The position numbers and the translations under genes were made by a program. The notes beneath the pieces were generated by a model. That model searched no databases and had not been told where the DNA came from. It worked only from the letters and a program-made list of their open reading frames with translations. A stretch of DNA of 10,359 nucleotides from JALOOE01 sp964423545 (GTDB lineage: Bacteria > Chloroflexota > Anaerolineae > CG2-30-64-16), in assembly GCA_964423545.1 (NCBI GenBank), contig CAYRFV010000204.1, positions 1 through 10,359 on the forward strand, read 5' to 3'. Each line of letters starts with the position of its first letter. Positions within the stretch are counted from its first letter, which is position 1. Shown in pieces: positions 7,050 to 10,359 of this stretch.

Positions 7050-7063
7050 ATGATATAGATCAC
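7050..7063. promoter_or_regulatory. FNR/CRP-like dyad (TGAT-N4-ATCA) between fur and selD
   Basis: ATGATATAGATCAC contains a perfect TGAT-ATAG-ATCA dyad (7051-7062), with 8 of 10 positions of the FNR half-sites TTGAT/ATCAA. Its centre, about 7056.5, lies roughly 60 bp upstream of the expected selD start of transcription, a spacing used by CRP/FNR activators in class I promoters. It overlaps another dyad, TCTAT-GAT-ATAGA (7047-7059), so other binding proteins are possible. Confidence 0.3.
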
Positions 7064-7080
7064 ATCACCGCGCAGTGACT

Positions 7081-7109
7081 TTGCCAGGCAGCCGTGGCCC
7101 GGCTATAAT
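7081..7109 (+). promoter_or_regulatory. Strong sigma-70-type promoter of selD
   Basis: The -35 TTGCCA (7081-7086, 5 of 6 consensus) and -10 TATAAT (7104-7109, perfect) are separated by exactly 17 bp. Transcription would start near 7116-7117, leaving a leader of about 14 nt that carries AGGAG (7121-7125) before GTG 7131. This pins the selD start well upstream of the internal TGA. Confidence 0.8.
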
Positions 7110-7130
7110 GGCTCCGAGATAGGAGACTCT

Positions 7131-8180
7131 GTGACTCGAGAACAGATCATCAAACTGACTTCGCTCAGTTCGTGCGCTGGCTGAGCGTCCAAGCTGCCGC
7201 CCGAGCAGCTTGCGCAGGTCTTGCGCAGCCTTGACAACCTCTTCCCCGTCGACGCACACCCGGACCTGCTGGTGGGCCTGGGCGCGCCCGACGACGCGGC
7301 GGTCTATCGGCTCAGCAACGAGCTGGCGCTGATCCAGACGGTGGACTTCTTCACACCGATCGTGGACACCCCGTACGAGTACGGCGCGATTGCTGCCGCA
7401 AATGCGCTCAGCGACGTCTACGCCATGGGCGGCGAGGTGCTGTTCGCCCTCAACCTGGCGGCGTTCCCGCCCGACCTGCCTCCCGACCTGTTGGCAGACA
7501 TTCTGCGCGGCGGCGCCGATGTCGTGCGGTCGGTCGGGGCGGCGATCGCCGGCGGGCACACGATCCAGGACAAAGAGCCGAAGTTCGGCCTGGCGGTCAC
7601 CGGCGCAGTGCACCCCGATCGCATCTTGACCAAAGGCGGCGCGCGGCCGGGCGATGCGCTGGTGTTGACCAAGCCGCTCGGCGCCGGCACGATCACCACT
7701 GCGCTGAAGCGCGGTGCGGCCGAACCAGCCCACCTTGACGCCGCGGTCGCCAGCATGATGCGCCTCAACCGGATCGCCTCTCAGGCCGCGCAGGCGGTGA
7801 ATGCACATGCCGCGACCGACATTACCGGCTTCGGATTGATCGGTCATGCATCGGAGATGACGGCGGCAGGCGGAGTGCGTTTCCGCATCCACTTCGATGC
7901 CCTACCGTGGCTGCCGGGCGCGCTGCGCTATGCCGAGGCCTGGATCTTCGCGGGCGGCGCACACAGCAATCACAGATTCTATAACTCACAGATCACCTGC
8001 AAGCGCGCCCTTGCCGACTGGCAGGAGACGCTGCTGCACGATCCACAGACCTCGGGCGGCCTGCTAGTTGCTGTCGCAGCCGACCGGTTCGACGCTTTCC
8101 TGGACTTCTGCCGCCAGCGGGGCCAGGACGCGTGGCCCATCGGCTCCGTCATCGAAGGCGCCGGAATCGAGATCGCGTGA
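7131..8180 (+). CDS. selD: Selenide, water dikinase (SelD), selenoprotein with in-frame UGA
   Basis: SelD makes selenophosphate from selenide and ATP, the selenium donor for selenocysteine and selenouridine. GTG 7131 follows AGGAG (7121-7125) and a near-consensus promoter. Translation gives MTREQIIKLTSLSSCAGUASKL, where U is the TGA at 7182-7184 (residue 18). This is the site of the essential Cys17 of E. coli SelD. The second motif Cys (E. coli Cys19) is Ser20, and the essential Lys is Lys21. The rest is canonical: DDAAVY (54-59), NALSDVYAMGG (91-101), AGGHT (140-144), DITGFGLIGH (230-239) and DPQTSGG (304-310). With the UGA read through, length is 349 residues (E. coli 347). Without it, translation would have to start at TTG 7221, which lacks the catalytic segment and any ribosome site. 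A SECIS-like hairpin follows the UGA. A sequencing error or pseudogene is unlikely, because homology continues in the same frame on both sides. Confidence 0.93.
7182..7184 (+). other. selD: In-frame UGA recoded as selenocysteine (SelD residue 18)
   Basis: This TGA lies in the motif SSCAG-U-ASKLPP, aligning with the catalytic Cys/Sec of SelD. The upstream part shows SelD-like sequence (IKLTSLSS) in the same frame as the downstream enzyme. By established knowledge, many bacterial and archaeal SelD proteins have Sec here. Decoding needs SelB, tRNA-Sec and SelA, none of which is in this window. Confidence 0.9.
7185..7215 (+). promoter_or_regulatory. Bacterial SECIS-like hairpin immediately after the selD UGA
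   Basis: The structure, read 5' to 3', is: GCG (7185-7187), a two-nt bulge UC (7188-7189), CAAGCUGC (7190-7197), loop CGCCCGA (7198-7204), GCAGCUUG (7205-7212) and CGC (7213-7215). This makes an 8-bp perfect upper stem and a 3-bp lower stem with a bulged U, starting right after the UGA. A G is at loop position 2. Bacterial SECIS elements lie within the coding region just 3' of UGA and bind SelB. The loop starts 14 nt after the UGA, slightly closer than in the best-known E. coli elements, and it lacks their GU loop core. Confidence 0.6.
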
Positions 8181-8209
8181 GGCTGAGGGGGGCGCAGCCT
8201 CCGGTGCAC

Positions 8210-9151
8210 ATGTCTGATGGCCGCGGTATCCTTTCCCTGGTGATCGCTGCGCTGCTGGGCGGGCTGGTCGGCGGTGCGGCTGCGGTGTGGGCAGTGACAA
8301 GCTGGGTCCCGGCGCGCACCGCGCTGTTCGGCGCAGCCACGCCATCTCAGACCGCCCTGCGTGCGACAGCCACGCCGACTTCCACGGTGGCGCCCACCCC
8401 GACGGCTTCACCGACAACCACCGCGACGCCCACCCCCACCGACACGCCGACAGCAACGCCTACACCTACGCCTATGCCTACGACGCTCGCGGCCTACAAC
8501 GTGACCAATCTGGCCGATCTGGTCGAAAAGGTCAACCCCTCCGTCGTGACGATCTTCGTCATCCGCGGCAGGAGCAGCAAGGACGCTAAACTGCCCAACG
8601 AGATCGTCTCGGGCTCCGGGGTGGTCGTCGATCCGCGCGGGTATATTCTGACGAACCACCACGTGGTGGAGAAGGCCGAGACCCTGCTGGTGACGTACGG
8701 TGGGGAGAGGCTGCCGGCGATCTACATCAACGGGGACGCCAAGTCGGACCTGGCGCTGCTGAAGCTGGTGCGGCGCAAGGAGTATGCGGCACTGCCTTGG
8801 GGCGACTCCGACGCGCTGCGCCCCGGCGAGAGCGTCACAGCGATCGGCAGCCCGCTGGGCGCTCTGGCCAACAGCATCACCACCGGCGTCATCAGTGGAC
8901 TGGAGCGGGTTCTGCCGGTCGACGATGACTCGGTCACCGGCGGCCTGATCCAGACCGATGCGGCGATCAATCGGGGCAACTCCGGCGGCGCGCTGATCAA
9001 CATGCGCGGCGAGCTGGTGGGGATCGTCACCCTGACGCTGCGTTCCACGGAGCGAGAAGCCGAGCGAGATGTCCAGGGAGTAGGTTTCGCCATCCCCAGC
9101 GCCAGGGCGCGGGTGTTGGTCGAGCGGTGGATCGCCGAAAACAGCCCCTGA
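8210..9151 (+). CDS. Membrane-anchored HtrA/DegP-like serine protease lacking a PDZ domain
   Basis: This 313-residue protein has one N-terminal membrane segment (about 8-30), a Thr/Pro/Ala-rich stalk (about 44-92, repeated TPT/TPTP) and a trypsin-like domain from about 98. The catalytic triad is visible: His151 in LTNHHVV, Asp180 in SDLALLK and Ser258 in GNSGGAL. The HtrA motif around IQTDAAINRGNSGG and the ending VGFAIPSARARVLVERWI complete the protease fold. The protein then stops, so the usual PDZ domain(s) are absent. It should sit outside the membrane, tethered by the stalk, and cleave or monitor exported proteins; this is inference from the family. ATG 8210 was chosen; GTG 8204 in frame is an alternative. 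GAGGGGGG (8185-8192) is rather far from either. It follows selD by 29 nt and probably shares its transcript. Confidence 0.88.
   Translation: MSDGRGILSLVIAALLGGLVGGAAAVWAVTSWVPARTALFGAATPSQTALRATATPTSTVAPTPTASPTTTATPTPTDTPTATPTPTPMPTTLAAYNVTNLADLVEKVNPSVVTIFVIRGRSSKDAKLPNEIVSGSGVVVDPRGYILTNHHVVEKAETLLVTYGGERLPAIYINGDAKSDLALLKLVRRKEYAALPWGDSDALRPGESVTAIGSPLGALANSITTGVISGLERVLPVDDDSVTGGLIQTDAAINRGNSGGALINMRGELVGIVTLTLRSTEREAERDVQGVGFAIPSARARVLVERWIAENSP
8340..8487 (+). repeat. Low-complexity Thr/Pro codon repeat in the protease stalk
   Basis: Irregular repeats of ACGCC, ACCCC, ACACC and CCGAC triplet pairs encode alternating Thr-Pro, Ala and Ser residues (about protein residues 44-92). Codons vary between units, so this is a selected low-complexity linker rather than a recent tandem duplication. 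Such stalks often carry O-linked sugars or space a domain from the membrane. Confidence 0.7.
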
Positions 9152-9183
9152 GAGCGCCGCAACGCAGCATCGGGCCCCCGGTT

Positions 9184-9211
9184 TTGTCCTGTGTTCTCCC
9201 CAGTGTACAAT
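9184..9211 (+). promoter_or_regulatory. Promoter of the MFS permease gene, likely giving a leaderless mRNA
   Basis: The -35-like TTGTCC (9184-9189, 4 of 6) and -10 TACAAT (9206-9211, 5 of 6) are 16 bp apart. The expected transcription start, about 9218, is next to ATG 9219. No Shine-Dalgarno sequence is present between the -10 box and the ATG, which supports a leaderless transcript. Confidence 0.5.
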
Positions 9212-9218
9212 CTCTGCC

Positions 9219-10359
9219 ATGCAGATCCAATCGTTGCGTAGAGCCGGCGCCGGGCTGAGCGACCTCATCCTGGGCCGCAACGTCGCAACCGCCGAAGACC
9301 GCAACTACCGCAATCTTCTCCTCAGCGGCGTCTGGTTTGGCCCGATTGAAGGCGGCATCTTCACCTATCTCTCGGTGTTCCTGGCGCGGTTGGGCGCATC
9401 TGCATCCGTCATCAGCCTGCTGACCTCGTTGCCCTCGCTGATCGGCATTGTGACCTATCTGCCAGGCGGCGCGTATGTCGAGCGGCAGGGGGACCTGGTG
9501 CGCGTGCTTGTGCGCGCGGTGCTGCTATCGCGCGTCTTCTATCCGCTGATCGCGCTCGCGCCCTTGGTCGTGCCGGTCGACGCTCTGCCGATCGTTATCG
9601 TCCTCCTCTGGACGATGGCCTCTCTGCCGAGCGCAATCCACATCCCGGCTTTCGCCGGCGTCATGCAGAAAGCGATCCCCGCGCCACGCCGCGCCAGGTT
9701 CAACGGCACGCGCTGGGGATTGATGTCGCTCGTTTCAGGCAGCGCCATCGCGATCTATGGCCTGATGCTGGATCGCACGCCTTTCCCATTGGGCTATCAG
9801 ATCGTCTTCATGATCTCATTCGGCGCCTCCATGATGAATGCTTACTACTTCAACAAGGTGGAAGTGCCGCCGTTCGTACGCGAGCCCGATACCCCGCAGC
9901 CGCAGCAGGTCGCGGCGACGACGGGCATCCCGAAGACACGTACGCCCTGGCTCGCCAGGTTGCGCCAGTTTCTCCGCGCCTTTGCCGCGCACCCCGCGTT
10001 CGTCCGCTACAATGCGTCCAGTTTCGCCTTCCGCGTGTCGTTGATGATGCCTGCCGGGCTGTACAGCGTCTACTGGGTGAAGACGCTGCAGGCAAGTGAT
10101 ACGTGGATTGGGTTGCGCGGTACAGCCGGGTATGCCGCTTTGGTGGTAGGGTATTGGTTTTGGGGCCGCATGGCAAACCGGATCGGGCACCGGGCACTGC
10201 TGCTGGGCTGCGGCGCAGGGCTGGCGTTCTATCCCGTACTGACGGCGCTTGCGCCTTCAGTAGAGTGGCTGCTGCCCGCGGCCGCGCTGTGGGGCTTCAC
10301 GGTAGCGGGCATCGACCTCGGGCTATTCGATATGATGCTGATTTCGTCGCCCGTGGGCC
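9219..10359 (+). CDS. Major facilitator superfamily (MFS) permease, C-terminus outside window
   Basis: From ATG 9219 the frame is open to the right edge (380 residues) with no stop. Codon use matches the neighbours and third positions are GC-rich. The product has many hydrophobic segments: about 35-58, 62-83, 98-120, 122-142, 166-183, 193-212, 266-288, 300-316, 325-344 and 350-370. MFS motif A-like loops appear twice, at LPGGAYVERQGDLVR (81-95) and as GRMANRIGHRALLLG (316-330). A hydrophilic central loop (about 213-260, with a Pro/Gln-rich part) separates the two halves, as in 12-segment MFS carriers. Substrate is unknown. The start was picked because the sequence upstream of ATG 9219 is a promoter, not coding. 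There is no ribosome site, so a leaderless message is likely. It is 67 bp from the protease gene and has its own promoter. Confidence 0.85.
   Translation, partial: MQIQSLRRAGAGLSDLILGRNVATAEDRNYRNLLLSGVWFGPIEGGIFTYLSVFLARLGASASVISLLTSLPSLIGIVTYLPGGAYVERQGDLVRVLVRAVLLSRVFYPLIALAPLVVPVDALPIVIVLLWTMASLPSAIHIPAFAGVMQKAIPAPRRARFNGTRWGLMSLVSGSAIAIYGLMLDRTPFPLGYQIVFMISFGASMMNAYYFNKVEVPPFVREPDTPQPQQVAATTGIPKTRTPWLARLRQFLRAFAAHPAFVRYNASSFAFRVSLMMPAGLYSVYWVKTLQASDTWIGLRGTAGYAALVVGYWFWGRMANRIGHRALLLGCGAGLAFYPVLTALAPSVEWLLPAAALWGFTVAGIDLGLFDMMLISSPVG

Noticed and set aside
7221..8180. selD starting at TTG 7221.
   Set aside because: It has no ribosome site and would lack the conserved catalytic N-terminal segment, which is encoded just upstream in the same frame across a UGA.
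9169..9186. CGGGCCCCCGG followed by TTTT after the protease gene as a terminator.
   Set aside because: The possible stem is 3-4 bp with an unworkably small loop, and the T run overlaps the -35 of the next promoter.
9539..10197. Several minus-strand open frames opposite the MFS gene.
   Set aside because: They are shadows of the continuous plus-strand permease frame from 9219, which only lacks a stop because it leaves the window.

Overview
The window is GC-rich, tightly packed bacterial chromosome. It shows no insertion sequence, integrase, phage gene, CRISPR array, rRNA or tRNA. Several traits suggest a Chloroflexota (Anaerolineae/Caldilineae-like) genome: a secreted protein ending in FLPLLMR, a membrane-anchored protease with a long Thr/Pro stalk, and Gram-positive-like promoters with clear TATAAT boxes. 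The lineage is inferred from style and was not confirmed by any search.

Layout, left to right. At 2-367 (+) is the 3' end of a phytanoyl-CoA dioxygenase-like gene, followed by a strong intrinsic terminator (463-496). At 661-1788 (+) is a secreted two-domain beta-sandwich protein behind a roughly 145-nt leader. A minus-strand block runs from 6990 down to 1814. It holds a Fur-family repressor, feoA and feoB, joined by two 4-bp ATGA overlaps. These are followed by a FeoC-like Cys-containing winged-helix protein, and then a complete half-size ABC exporter that has its own TATAAT box. At 7131-8180 (+), divergent from fur, is selD (selenide, water dikinase), followed 29 nt later by a PDZ-less HtrA-like membrane protease (8210-9151). 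An MFS permease starts at 9219 and runs off the right edge.

The most notable point is selD. Its true start is GTG 7131, just behind a near-consensus promoter (TTGCCA, 17 bp, TATAAT) and an AGGAG ribosome site. The reading frame then crosses an in-frame TGA at 7182-7184, exactly where SelD enzymes carry their catalytic Cys or selenocysteine. Immediately after the TGA the RNA can fold into a SECIS-like hairpin. SelD here is therefore very probably itself a selenoprotein, and a conventional gene call would cut off its first 30 residues, including the active site.

Functionally, fur-feoA-feoB-feoC forms a self-contained ferrous iron uptake and iron-sensing operon. SelD supplies selenophosphate for selenoproteins. 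The two units fire in opposite directions from a 140-bp region holding a 25-bp imperfect palindrome (probable Fur-type operator) next to the fur start and an FNR/CRP-like TGAT-N4-ATCA site further upstream. This arrangement could link iron, redox and selenium metabolism, but that link is inference.
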